Of a DNA stretch of 64,000 nucleotides, positions 1 to 7,956 are shown piece after piece. A model generated the notes under the pieces. It was given only the letters and a program-made list of their open reading frames with translations. It had not been told where the DNA came from and did no database searches. The translations under genes and the position numbers were made by a program. Origin of the DNA: Ardenticatenaceae bacterium (lineage in GTDB: Bacteria; Chloroflexota; Anaerolineae; Promineifilales; Promineifilaceae); the NCBI GenBank assembly GCA_020634215.1, contig JACKCD010000008.1, forward strand, positions 62,001 to 126,000, read 5' to 3'. How positions within the stretch are numbered: position 1 is the first letter of the stretch; each line of letters starts with the position of its first letter.

Positions 1-1240
1 GACTATCAAGCAAAATCTCCCCTTCCTGAAATTCGTAAAAACGGGCAATGAGTTTGATGATGCTGGATTTGCCCGCCCCGGTGTGGCCGACCAAGGCCAC
101 GCTCTCGCCCGGTTTTATGTGGAGCGAGAAGCCATTTAGCACCTGTTCCTGGGGTGAATAGCGGAAATAGACTTCTTGGAACTGGATGTCGCCGTGGAGT
201 TTAGGGGTGGAAACGGCCGTTTTTTGCACCACCACCGGTTCCACATCAATCAGCGCAAACACCCGTTCCGTGGCCGACAAACCCGCCTGGAACTGGCTCC
301 AAAACGCCGCCAAATTCGATACGGGGAACCAAAACCGGTCCACCGTTGCCACAAACAAATACCATGATGCGACTGTAATCACCCCGCTGACGGCACTGCG
401 TCCGCCAAAATAGATCAAAATGGCGGTGGCAAACCCCGATAGAATATTCAAGGTTGGGAAGATATTGGCAACAATAAAACCACGCCGGACGTTGATGGTG
501 TAGGCTTGCCCGTTGACCGCCTTGAACTCATCATAAATGGCCTGCTCCTGGCGGAAATTTTTCGCCACCCGAATCCCCGTCACGGCTTCCTGAATCGCCT
601 TGTTGACCTCGCCCAGCGCCCGCGACCCCTGCTGCGTCACGCGCCGCGCCACGTTGCGGAAGCTAAGGGCAACCATGATCACAAATGGAGCCATGACCAA
701 CACCAGCAGTGTCAGTCGCCACTCGATGGTAAAAAGAGTGATAATCAAAATCAGCGCCACGGCCAACTGGTTAATGATATCGGTGCTGAGAATGGCAACC
801 TCGCCAAACTCCTGCGTGTCGCTGGTGATGCGGCTGACAATGCGCCCGGTGCTGTATTGGTCGTAAAACGACATGTCTTGTTTGGCTGCGGCAGCAAAGA
901 CATCGTTACGCATAGCCATGATGACATCAGCAATGACTTCGGTGGTCAGTTGGCGGCGTATCCAGTTCAGCACCCATACGCTCACGCCAATGGCAAAGGC
1001 AATGCCAACCAAAATGAGCCGCAGACGCTCGGTGCCGCTGTGGGTCATGGCATCAACCCCCCTGGAAACGACGATGGGGAGGGTGGCAGAAGCGGCTGAC
1101 ATCAAAAAGACTGTCAGGATGATGATCCACCCTTTGATGCGGTGAGGGTAAAAGTAGCTGAGAATGCGCTGGACAAGCTGTTTGTCGGTGTATTGCCGGT
1201 CGTATTTTTCGGCCTGTAGGCCACGTGTAAGAGCTGCCAT
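1..1240 (-). CDS. ABC transporter, fused permease/ATPase (exporter type), 3' end outside window
   Basis: Reading the minus strand from the ATG at 1240 gives 413 codons running off the left edge. The first ~320 residues form an ABC exporter membrane domain with hydrophobic segments typical of the six-helix type 1 fold. The nucleotide-binding domain follows, and its Walker A (GHTGAGKSS) is visible near residues 385-393. Signature, Walker B and switch motifs lie beyond the edge. One-polypeptide exporters of this kind work as homo- or heterodimers moving lipids, drugs or peptides outward; the substrate cannot be read here. The start is only 6 bp after the arginase stop, so the two are probably co-transcribed. 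Confidence 0.9.
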   Translation of the reverse strand, partial: MAALTRGLQAEKYDRQYTDKQLVQRILSYFYPHRIKGWIIILTVFLMSAASATLPIVVSRGVDAMTHSGTERLRLILVGIAFAIGVSVWVLNWIRRQLTTEVIADVIMAMRNDVFAAAAKQDMSFYDQYSTGRIVSRITSDTQEFGEVAILSTDIINQLAVALILIITLFTIEWRLTLLVLVMAPFVIMVALSFRNVARRVTQQGSRALGEVNKAIQEAVTGIRVAKNFRQEQAIYDEFKAVNGQAYTINVRRGFIVANIFPTLNILSGFATAILIYFGGRSAVSGVITVASWYLFVATVDRFWFPVSNLAAFWSQFQAGLSATERVFALIDVEPVVVQKTAVSTPKLHGDIQFQEVYFRYSPQEQVLNGFSLHIKPGESVALVGHTGAGKSSIIKLIARFYEFQEGEILLDS

Positions 1241-1246
1241 AAGGTT

Positions 1247-2140
1247 TTAGAGAATACGCTTACCGAGCAAAGAGGCGGCAAGCTGGACGGCAAGTTTGCC
1301 GGTCATGTTGCGGTCGTCAAGAATGGGGTTGACTTCTACGATGTCCATGGAGCGGACGCGCTGGCTTTCGCCCAAAATTTCCATCAGCAGGTGGGCTTCG
1401 CGGTAAGAGAGGCCACCGGGAACAGGGGTGCCAACGCCGGGGGCTTCGGCCGGGTCGAGGCTGTCCATATCAAGGCTGACGTGGATGCGGGGCAGATGGC
1501 GCAGTCGGTCAAGCGCTTGCCGGGCGATGGCGGCCATGCCGAGTTCGTCTACGTGGCGCATGGTGAAAACGCTGATGCCGCTGTGGGCTAATCGGTCTCG
1601 CTCCTGGTCATCGAGGTCGCGGATGCCGATTTGGACGATTTGGGCGGGCTGGACTTTGGCTCCTTCGTAGCCGATGTTGACTAGTTCGCTGTCCCCTTCA
1701 CCAATGAGGGCGGCGACGGGCATACCGTGGATGTTGCCGCTGGGGGAGGTGTCGCGGGTGTTGAAGTCGCCGTGAGCATCTACCCAGATGACACCGACTG
1801 GTTCTTGCTGGGCGGCGGCGGCGACGGTGCCGATGCTGATGCTGTGGTCGCCACCGAGAAAGAGGGCGAAATCACCGGCTTGGACGCATTGGCTGGCGCG
1901 TTCGTAGATGTGTTGACAAACGGCCGTTACCGCCTTCAACCTCCTCCCCGTCCCCACCGCCACATGCTCCTCCGGGTTTGGCACCGGCACATTCCCCTCA
2001 TCAAATACCGTATGACCCAGCCGTTCCAGTACCGCCTTCAAGTTGGCATAGCGCACCGCACTAGGCCCCATATCAACCCCACGCCGATTTTGCCCCAAAT
2101 CCATGGGGACACCAATGATGCGAATCGTATGTGTCTGCAT
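1247..2140 (-). CDS. rocF: Arginase (ureohydrolase family)
   Basis: Hydrolyses L-arginine to ornithine and urea using a binuclear Mn centre. The 297-residue length is typical of bacterial arginases. The metal ligand motifs are all present: GGDHS at 96-100, DAHGD at 121-125, and SLDMDSLDP at 222-230. The N-terminal RGVDMGPSAVR also fits arginase better than agmatinase. It heads a likely two-gene unit with the downstream ABC exporter. An AACGGCCGTT palindrome lies inside the gene at 1919. A related ureohydrolase such as formimidoylglutamase is the main alternative. Confidence 0.93.
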   Translation of the reverse strand: MQTHTIRIIGVPMDLGQNRRGVDMGPSAVRYANLKAVLERLGHTVFDEGNVPVPNPEEHVAVGTGRRLKAVTAVCQHIYERASQCVQAGDFALFLGGDHSISIGTVAAAAQQEPVGVIWVDAHGDFNTRDTSPSGNIHGMPVAALIGEGDSELVNIGYEGAKVQPAQIVQIGIRDLDDQERDRLAHSGISVFTMRHVDELGMAAIARQALDRLRHLPRIHVSLDMDSLDPAEAPGVGTPVPGGLSYREAHLLMEILGESQRVRSMDIVEVNPILDDRNMTGKLAVQLAASLLGKRIL

Positions 2141-2226
2141 GGCTGTATTGTGGCCGATTCTGGGGAAAGTGACAACAACGGAAATCGGGGAGACGGCATG
2201 AGCAATGGCTCATCACGAAGAATTAA

Positions 2227-2279
2227 AATGGGAGGCAGATTTACCTGATCAGTTAAATCAGGTAAATCTGCCTCCCATT
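2227..2279. repeat. Long perfect hairpin, ATTTACCTGAT family, copy 1
   Basis: Two 23-bp perfect inverted arms (2227-2249 and 2257-2279) are separated by 7 bp. The arm contains GCAGATTTACCTGAT, also found in hairpins at 15682-15738 and 46963-47028. It lies between arginase and the CcdA gene, so it may act as a terminator or structured mRNA element. Confidence 0.9.
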
Positions 2280-2319
2280 CAAGTAAGAAGGAACGTATTG
2301 TCCACATCCTTTTACACTG

Positions 2320-2985
2320 TCAAAGATTAGGCAATAGATCCGCAAAAATGCCCAGCAGCCCAATGCCGATGAGCAGAATGCCCGATAGTCGGGTTAGCAG
2401 CTTGTAATTTTGCGTCATCCAGCGCGTAAAACGCTTTTGGAAGGTGGTGGCAATGAAGGGCAGCAGCACCAGCGGCCAACCAAACCCCAACCCAAAAGCA
2501 AAAAAGTAGGCCAAACTGCCCGATAAATTGGCAAAACTGCCCGCTCCCAGCAGGAAGGCACTGACAATTAGGGGGCCGGTGCAGGGCAGCGTCATAGGCC
2601 CAAGCAGCAGACCATAGACAAAGGCAGCCGCATACGGGTTTTGCAGGGTGGGCGATTGCGAAACGGTGAGGCGGTTAAATGGATTCCAGCCAAACAGCAT
2701 CAACAGTCCCATGACAATGACGATGCCATAGATGATGGGCAGCAGAACCGGCAAAATCTTGTCGAATGATTGTTGGAGCAGGTAGAGCAACAGCCCAACA
2801 ACGGTCATGAGGGTGAGAACCCCCAGCAAAACCAGCAGCCCCAGCCACTTGGTGGCACGCTGGGCGCGTTCGTTTTGCGCGTTTCCAGCCAAAAAGGCGA
2901 TGAGACCAGGGTAGAGGGGTAGCACACAGACGTTGGTAAGAATGGCGCTGTTGCCGAGGAGGAAGGCTTGGAGTAGTTCGCTCAT
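2320..2985 (-). CDS. ccdA: CcdA-like cytochrome c biogenesis / DsbD-type transmembrane protein
   Basis: A 221-residue protein with about six transmembrane helices. CcdA proteins pass electrons from cytoplasmic thioredoxin across the membrane to extracytoplasmic thioredoxin-like proteins. The two conserved cysteines of the family are seen at Cys20 (TNVCVLPLYPG) and Cys135 (MTLPCTGPL), each in a proline-rich turn at a helix start. The preceding gene on the same strand encodes a membrane-anchored thioredoxin lipoprotein, a natural redox partner. The two genes are separated only by a hairpin repeat. Confidence 0.9.
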   Translation of the reverse strand: MSELLQAFLLGNSAILTNVCVLPLYPGLIAFLAGNAQNERAQRATKWLGLLVLLGVLTLMTVVGLLLYLLQQSFDKILPVLLPIIYGIVIVMGLLMLFGWNPFNRLTVSQSPTLQNPYAAAFVYGLLLGPMTLPCTGPLIVSAFLLGAGSFANLSGSLAYFFAFGLGFGWPLVLLPFIATTFQKRFTRWMTQNYKLLTRLSGILLIGIGLLGIFADLLPNL

Positions 2986-2997
2986 GGTGGGGGATTG

Positions 2998-3047
2998 GAG
3001 ATTAGAGATTAGAGATTGACCAGCTTCAATCTCTAATCTCTAATCTC
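2998..3047. repeat. Heptamer snapback hairpin (AGATTAG/AGATTGA units)
   Basis: Arms 2998-3019 and 3026-3047 are a perfect 22-bp inverted repeat with a 6-bp loop. Each arm is built of 7-bp units differing at one position. It sits between the thioredoxin lipoprotein gene and ccdA. Confidence 0.92.
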
Positions 3048-3053
3048 TCTTGA

Positions 3054-3884
3054 TTAACCTTGCAAACGGCCGATAATTTCCTCAGGTGTTTCAAACCCAG
3101 TAACCAGTTCACCCACTGTGCCATCGGGCGCGATGATGAAATGGGGGGTCGAGGGTGGGTTGGCAATGGTGCGGCCAAACTGGTCGGCCAGCGACTGCAG
3201 CATTTCGGGGGTGGCGACGGCAAACGGCCAGTCAAAACCGGTGTTGGTGACATATTCAGCCAGGGTAGCGTTGTCAATGTTGGTTTCCACGCTGATGCCA
3301 ACAAACACCACGTTGTCATCACCAAGCTGGGCAATGGCTTCTTTGACGTTGCCAAGCTGCTGGCGGCAGTTTGTACACCAGGTTGCCATTGGCTCCACAT
3401 ACACCGTTTTGCCCGCAAAATCGGCTAGAGTAAAGGTTTCGTTGGTGCGAACATCGGTTAGGGTAATTTGCTGCCACACTGGTTGATCACCCATCATCGC
3501 TTCATGTCCCATGCTTTCATCTGCCATGTTTTCATCCGCCATATCACCATGAGCCATATCACCATGAGCCATGTCTTCATCTGCCATGCCTTCATCTGCC
3601 ATGCTTTCATCGGCCATATCGCCATGAGCCATGTCTTCATCTGCCATGTCGGCATCCGCCATACCCTCATCAGCCTTTGTTCCATCATCCATGTTGTCGG
3701 TCATTTCTTCATCGGCCATGTGATCATCCATCATGGCTGCGTCATTCATTTTGCTGTCGGTCATGGTTTCGTCAGCCATGCTGTCAGTCATAGTGGTTGT
3801 TTCGCTGGTAGCGGTTGGGCTGCACGCGGCAAGAAGTAGTATAAGCAATACAAGTAAAAGTTTAGTTCCTGTTTTCATCATCAT
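3054..3884 (-). CDS. TlpA-like thioredoxin lipoprotein with Met/Asp/His-rich repeat
   Basis: A 276-residue lipoprotein. The signal peptide ends in a lipobox with the acylated Cys at 21 (LLLAAC). Residues ~31-132 are a low-complexity tract of pentapeptides such as MADED, MAHGD and MADES. Residues ~135-276 form a TlpA/ResA-type thioredoxin domain with active site WCTNC (CxxC at 170-173). It should act outside the membrane in thiol-disulfide exchange, fed by the neighbouring CcdA. The Met/His/Asp tract resembles metal-binding, especially copper-binding, low-complexity segments, but that function is inferred. The message starts ATGATGATG after an AAAGGATAA ribosome site, so any of three in-frame starts could serve. 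Confidence 0.88.
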   Translation of the reverse strand: MMMKTGTKLLLVLLILLLAACSPTATSETTTMTDSMADETMTDSKMNDAAMMDDHMADEEMTDNMDDGTKADEGMADADMADEDMAHGDMADESMADEGMADEDMAHGDMAHGDMADENMADESMGHEAMMGDQPVWQQITLTDVRTNETFTLADFAGKTVYVEPMATWCTNCRQQLGNVKEAIAQLGDDNVVFVGISVETNIDNATLAEYVTNTGFDWPFAVATPEMLQSLADQFGRTIANPPSTPHFIIAPDGTVGELVTGFETPEEIIGRLQG

Positions 3885-4015
3885 TTATCCTTTTTTGCAA
3901 TTGATGGCTGGCAACTTTGTTTTGCTGCCAGTACTGTTTAACTTTCTTTTAGGTTATGGGAAGGGGGTTACAAGGGTGTTGTTAAACTATTACAAATTGC
4001 TTACAGGTAAGGCGA

Positions 4016-5941
4016 TTATTTTTGCACGATGTCTACGCGGTAGAGGTTGACCAGGCCGTTTTCTTCGGTGGGGTCAAGCTGGAAGCCGGTGACTTCGGGG
4101 CGGGTGGCGGCGACTTTGAGGCGGAGGAAGAGGGGAATGAGGGGGAGTTCGCGGGACCAGATGCGCTGAGCCTCCTGGTGGGCAGTGATGAATTCAGGGG
4201 TTTCAGCGAGGGAGCTGAGGGCTTTTTTGCAGGCGGCATCGTAAGCTGGGTTTTGCCAGCCGGCCGTATTGCTGTGGTTCCATTTTGGTTCGGCCGGGTC
4301 GCTGGTGTCATCGCCGAGGAAAAGCTCGCAGGGCGGGTTGACACCGGTGGCCCAGGCAAATTCGGCCAGGTCAAACTGGCGCTGGAAGAGGGGGCTGCTG
4401 TCGCTAAACAGTTCGTTGGCGGGCAAATAGTCGAGATTGACTTCAATGCCGCAGTCGCGCAGGTTGGCCTGGAAGATTTGGGCGATTTGCTGGCGCATGT
4501 CGCTGCCGCTGGTGGTGAGCAGAGTGAGGGAAAACGGCCGTTTATCTTCCCCTACCTCCTCCCGAATCCCATCCCCATCACTGTCCAAATAGCCAAGCTG
4601 GTTGAGCAGCCGGTTGGCCGCCGCCACGTTGTAGGGCCATTCCGTGAGACCCACGGCGGGGTAAAGTGGGTGCATGGGTGGAATATAGCTGTGGATAACC
4701 TGCGAACGGCCGTAAAAAATGTGGTCTACCATGCTTTGCCGGTCGGTACATTGCACAATCGCCTGTCGCACCCGCACATCCTCAAACCAGTCCGGCCGGC
4801 CTTCCCCGTCACCATACCCCGGCTGCGAATTGATGCCAAAGTCAATGTGTTCAAAAACGGTGCCGGTGCTGAAATGGGTCGCTAAACGGCCGTCAGCCTC
4901 GGCCTCCAGCAAAAATCCCACCTGGTCTGCTCCCAACACATCCGCCGTCACAATATCACAACTTCCGGCCAAAAGCTGCGCCAACACCTGGTTGCTGTCG
5001 CTGATAAATTTAATAACCACCCTGTCAAGCTTAGGATACCCCTCGGCGGCGCGGTAATAATGTTCGTTCCGCGCCAGCTCGATGTGGCTGCTTGCCTCCC
5101 AGGCCACTATTTTGAACGGCCCATCCCCCAGCGGCAGCCGATTCGCGGCTGGTTCTTGCAGCAGGTCGCTGGCGGAAAATAGTTGCAGGGCATGTTGGGG
5201 CAGGGGGGCGAAAAAGTTGGTGAAGTAAGTGGCATCCATAAAGCCCGGAATGCCGACCCAGCGTGTGGTTAAGTCGTCAACGGCCTCGTAACGGGCGGTC
5301 CGGTCGCTGAGGAATTTGCTGGTGGGGGTGGCGGCATCGCGCTGTAGCTGATAGCTAAACACCGAATCGGCGGCGGTGACTGGCACACCGTCGGCCCAGG
5401 TGCGTGGCTTGAGGGTAAACTCAACGACCAGCCGCTTCATTTGGATTGACTCGTCGGCAAAGAGGATGGCTTCGCCTTGGTCGTTGATGATTTCGACGTT
5501 GCGCTGTAGTTCAACGGCATCGCCGCCGCTGTTGAGGATGATGTCGCCGCTTTGGACAACGGCCGTTTCCAGCCGCGCCCCCCCATTTTCCAGCGTAGGA
5601 ATGGATTCCAGCCCGTGGGGCTGCCAATCATACGACTGGGTGGTGATGTTGGGTTCAAAAATGGCGTTCTGCACCATTTGCGAAGCGGCCATGTTTGTGC
5701 CGTAAATATAGAGGGAATCTGGCTCTTGGCTCATGCAGATGATGAGTTCCTTGGCGGGGGAAACGGCCGTTGTGGGGGTGGGCATGGGGGTGCGGGTGGG
5801 TCGGGCGGCGGTGGGGGTGGAAACGGCCGTTGGCTGCTGCGCCAAACATGCCCCCAGCAGCACAAGCAGCGATAGCAGCAGCCCGATGGCAAGCAGCCCA
5901 TGTCTTTTAACCGTGTGCCACTGTTTTCTCGCTGTTTTCAT
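4016..5941 (-). CDS. Extracellular solute-binding lipoprotein, family 5 (OppA/DppA type)
   Basis: A 641-residue lipoprotein with its lipobox Cys at 32 (LVLLGAC), followed by a Thr/Pro-rich linker of about 35 residues. The rest matches family 5 peptide/nickel-binding proteins of ABC importers. Visible marks include the opening ICMSQEPDSLY, the internal RVVIKFISDSNQ and a Ca-loop-like DSDGDGIREE typical of the family. It captures oligopeptides or similar ligands outside the cell. No permease or ATPase genes lie beside it, so it is an orphan binding protein. It carries four AACGGCCGTT copies. The C-terminal end is complete. Confidence 0.9.
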   Translation of the reverse strand: MKTARKQWHTVKRHGLLAIGLLLSLLVLLGACLAQQPTAVSTPTAARPTRTPMPTPTTAVSPAKELIICMSQEPDSLYIYGTNMAASQMVQNAIFEPNITTQSYDWQPHGLESIPTLENGGARLETAVVQSGDIILNSGGDAVELQRNVEIINDQGEAILFADESIQMKRLVVEFTLKPRTWADGVPVTAADSVFSYQLQRDAATPTSKFLSDRTARYEAVDDLTTRWVGIPGFMDATYFTNFFAPLPQHALQLFSASDLLQEPAANRLPLGDGPFKIVAWEASSHIELARNEHYYRAAEGYPKLDRVVIKFISDSNQVLAQLLAGSCDIVTADVLGADQVGFLLEAEADGRLATHFSTGTVFEHIDFGINSQPGYGDGEGRPDWFEDVRVRQAIVQCTDRQSMVDHIFYGRSQVIHSYIPPMHPLYPAVGLTEWPYNVAAANRLLNQLGYLDSDGDGIREEVGEDKRPFSLTLLTTSGSDMRQQIAQIFQANLRDCGIEVNLDYLPANELFSDSSPLFQRQFDLAEFAWATGVNPPCELFLGDDTSDPAEPKWNHSNTAGWQNPAYDAACKKALSSLAETPEFITAHQEAQRIWSRELPLIPLFLRLKVAATRPEVTGFQLDPTEENGLVNLYRVDIVQK

Positions 5942-6030
5942 GATTCAATAGCGTGGCAAAAGTATAAAACAAAACGCATTTGGTGTCAATTTGGTGTAAT
6001 TTAAGGGTAAATACAAGGGCTTTGAAGGTT

Positions 6031-6090
6031 GAGAGACTGGGAGACTGAGAGACTAGGAGACTATGCAGTCTCCTAGTCTCCCAATCTCTC
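6031..6090. repeat. Heptamer snapback hairpin (GAGACTG/GAGACTA units)
   Basis: Left arm 6031-6062 consists of GAGACTG-like 7-bp units. Right arm 6067-6090 is its inverse; the innermost 14 bp pair perfectly. It lies between the divergent binding-protein and trmB genes, just before the trmB promoter. Confidence 0.88.
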
Positions 6091-6105
6091 ACTCTACAAA
6101 ACCCC

Positions 6106-6114
6106 TGCTATAAT
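6106..6114 (+). promoter_or_regulatory. Extended -10 promoter of trmB, probably leaderless
   Basis: TGCTATAAT is a perfect extended -10 element (TGn plus TATAAT at 6109-6114). No good -35 is seen. The expected transcription start, about 7 bp downstream, falls at or next to the trmB ATG at 6122. No ribosome-binding site precedes that ATG, which suggests leaderless translation. Confidence 0.55.
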
Positions 6115-6121
6115 TACCGCC

Positions 6122-7111
6122 ATGCCATTACAGACATTGCAAGCAACCCGTTTAGACTGGCCGATGAATTGGCCGCAACGTTTTGGGCGTGAAGCCCCCA
6201 TGCTGTTGGAAATTGGGTTTGGCGGCGGCCACTTTTTGCTCGATTTGGCGGCGCGGCGACCGGATGCCAATATCATGGGCATTGAGGTGTCGCTGCCGGC
6301 CATTCGCCGGGCGGAACAGAAGCTGAAAACGGCCGTTTTTCACCACGTTCAGCTCATTCAGGGCAGCGCCCACACGGTGCTGTGGACGGGCTGCGCGCCG
6401 GCAATTTTTGACGAGGTTTACGTCAACTTTCCCGATCCCTGGCCCAAACACCCGCAGCGGCGGGTGATCAACGACACCTTTTTGCATTTGCTGGCCTCGC
6501 GCATGGGGGAAAACGGCCGTTTAGCCATTGCCACCGACCACGCCGACTACGCCGAATGGATTACCGACTGCCTGGAGCGCACCCCCTACTTTACCAGCCG
6601 CCTGCCTACTAGCTTTGTCACTGAAGACAACGAGCGATTACGCACCAAGTATGAACAATTTGCCATTGCCGACGGCCGTACCTGTCATTACTATCATTGG
6701 CAGCGGAACAAAACGGCCGTTGCCAACCCCTTCCACCCACCTAAGGAGCGCCCCATGCCCCACACCATTTTGCGAACCCCCCTTACCCTGTCAGAAATAA
6801 GCGGCCGTTTCAACAAACCATACGCCAGCGAAGGCGGTTACACCGTCCGTCTCATTGAAATTTTCCAATCCCCCCACTACCCTGCCTTGCTCATTGACAC
6901 CTACATCAGTGAACCCGCCCTCAATCAGCACGTCGCCTTAAGCATCCACCAGCGCGACGACGGCACCATGATTGTTGGCCTGCGCGAGATCGGCTTTCCC
7001 CGCCCCACTAACGGTGTACATTTTGCCATTCACGCCGTCACCCAATGGCTGCTAGGGCTGCATCCTGATACGGTGCTTGTTAAGAGCAATCTCAACTTTG
7101 ACGATACATAA
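6122..7111 (+). CDS. trmB: tRNA (guanine-N7)-methyltransferase with extra C-terminal domain
   Basis: Residues 1-~200 are TrmB, which makes m7G46 in tRNA from S-adenosylmethionine. The SAM loop EIGFGGGHFLL is at 30-40, the signature VNFPDPWPKHPQRR at 101-114, and EDNERLRTKYEQF at 168-180. TrmB normally ends soon after the last motif. Here about 118 further residues of unrecognised sequence follow. The residue 212 Met codon (6755) is in frame and preceded by a good AAGGAG site (6743-6748, spacing 6). The tail may therefore be made separately, or a formerly independent gene was joined to trmB. Four palindrome or near-palindrome copies lie in the gene. Confidence 0.9.
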   Translation: MPLQTLQATRLDWPMNWPQRFGREAPMLLEIGFGGGHFLLDLAARRPDANIMGIEVSLPAIRRAEQKLKTAVFHHVQLIQGSAHTVLWTGCAPAIFDEVYVNFPDPWPKHPQRRVINDTFLHLLASRMGENGRLAIATDHADYAEWITDCLERTPYFTSRLPTSFVTEDNERLRTKYEQFAIADGRTCHYYHWQRNKTAVANPFHPPKERPMPHTILRTPLTLSEISGRFNKPYASEGGYTVRLIEIFQSPHYPALLIDTYISEPALNQHVALSIHQRDDGTMIVGLREIGFPRPTNGVHFAIHAVTQWLLGLHPDTVLVKSNLNFDDT

Positions 7112-7117
7112 TACTGT

Positions 7118-7140
7118 AGGGTCATATGTCAAATGACCCT
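7118..7140. terminator. Hairpin after trmB
   Basis: Inverted arms AGGGTCAT (7118-7125) and ATGACCCT (7133-7140) with a 7-bp loop, starting 7 bp after the trmB stop. There is no clear T-run, so it is a weak or factor-assisted terminator candidate. Confidence 0.45.
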
Positions 7141-7182
7141 GTAAGGAATCATTGGTAAAAACAAAGCGTTGGTTGAAACCGG

Positions 7183-7210
7183 TTGCTTTGTCAAAGGGGC
7201 AGCATATAAT
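7183..7210 (+). promoter_or_regulatory. Sigma-70-type promoter of the two-component operon
   Basis: TTGCTT at 7183-7188 and TATAAT at 7205-7210 are separated by 16 bp. A transcript from here would begin near 7217, upstream of the regulator start at 7248 and its GGAGG site at 7236-7240. This rules out the longer open frame beginning at 7152. Confidence 0.65.
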
Positions 7211-7247
7211 CAATTTTCATATGCAGCCTACAAACGGAGGACAATGG

Positions 7248-7925
7248 ATGACCACAAAAATCCTGGTGATTGAAGACGAAGAACGCATTCGAGAATTTTT
7301 GAAGCGTGGTCTAAGTTTTGAAGGCTACCAAGTCGAAACGGCCGCTGATGGACAAACTGGTCTGGATTTGGCACGTGAAGAGCCACCCGACTTGGTGCTA
7401 CTTGATTTGATGTTGCCTGGCATGGACGGGCTGGAAGTGTGCCGCCGCCTGCGGGCAGCCAGCGAAGTGCCAATTTTAATGTTGACTGCTAAGGAAACCA
7501 TTGAAGATCGGGTGGTGGGGCTGGATGCCGGAGCCGATGATTACCTGGTTAAACCCTTTGCCTTTGACGAACTGATGGCGCGAATGCGTGCCTTGCTGCG
7601 GCGGGCGCAGCCATCCAAGCCCCAAATTTACCGCTTTGCCGATTTAGAATTGGATACTGGTACGCGGCAGGGGCGACGCGGCGGCCATCTGTTTGATCTG
7701 ACGGCGAAAGAGTATGAACTGCTGGAGCTTTTTATGCGCCACCCGCGCCAGGTTCTTACCCGTGACATCATTTTTGACCGGGTTTGGGATTATGATTTTG
7801 GTGGTGAAAGTAACATCATTGAAGTTTATGTGCGCTACTTGCGGCAAAAGACCGAGCAGTCGGGGATGTCGCGCCTCATCCACACCGTGCGCGGCATTGG
7901 CTATGTGCTGCGGGATGATGGTTGA
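7248..7925 (+). CDS. OmpR/PhoB-family response regulator
   Basis: A 225-residue transcription factor. The receiver domain shows acidic residues at 10-12 (EDE), phospho-acceptor Asp53 (LLDLMLPGMDG), Thr80 (MLTAKE) and Lys102 (VKPF). The C-terminal winged-helix DNA-binding domain ends in the usual VRGIGYVL. It should be phosphorylated by the kinase encoded 31 bp downstream. The start at 7248 is chosen because GGAGG at 7236-7240 lies 7 bp before it and a promoter lies between it and the upstream in-frame ATG. The stimulus is unknown. Confidence 0.93.
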   Translation: MTTKILVIEDEERIREFLKRGLSFEGYQVETAADGQTGLDLAREEPPDLVLLDLMLPGMDGLEVCRRLRAASEVPILMLTAKETIEDRVVGLDAGADDYLVKPFAFDELMARMRALLRRAQPSKPQIYRFADLELDTGTRQGRRGGHLFDLTAKEYELLELFMRHPRQVLTRDIIFDRVWDYDFGGESNIIEVYVRYLRQKTEQSGMSRLIHTVRGIGYVLRDDG

Positions 7926-7956
7926 TCGTAGCCGTTACGCAAGCTGAGATAACTCC

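Noticed and set aside
3468..3839. Plus-strand open frame rich in His, Cys and Ile across the lipoprotein repeat
   Set aside because: It is the antisense reading of the MADED/MAHGD codons; codon pattern and context support only the minus-strand gene.
4022..4885. 287-codon plus-strand frame opposite the solute-binding protein
   Set aside because: Pure shadow: the minus-strand protein has a lipobox and family motifs, while the plus frame has none.
7152..7247. Upstream extension of the OmpR-type regulator
   Set aside because: A promoter (7183-7210) and a GGAGG site lie inside it, and the extra residues match nothing in the family.
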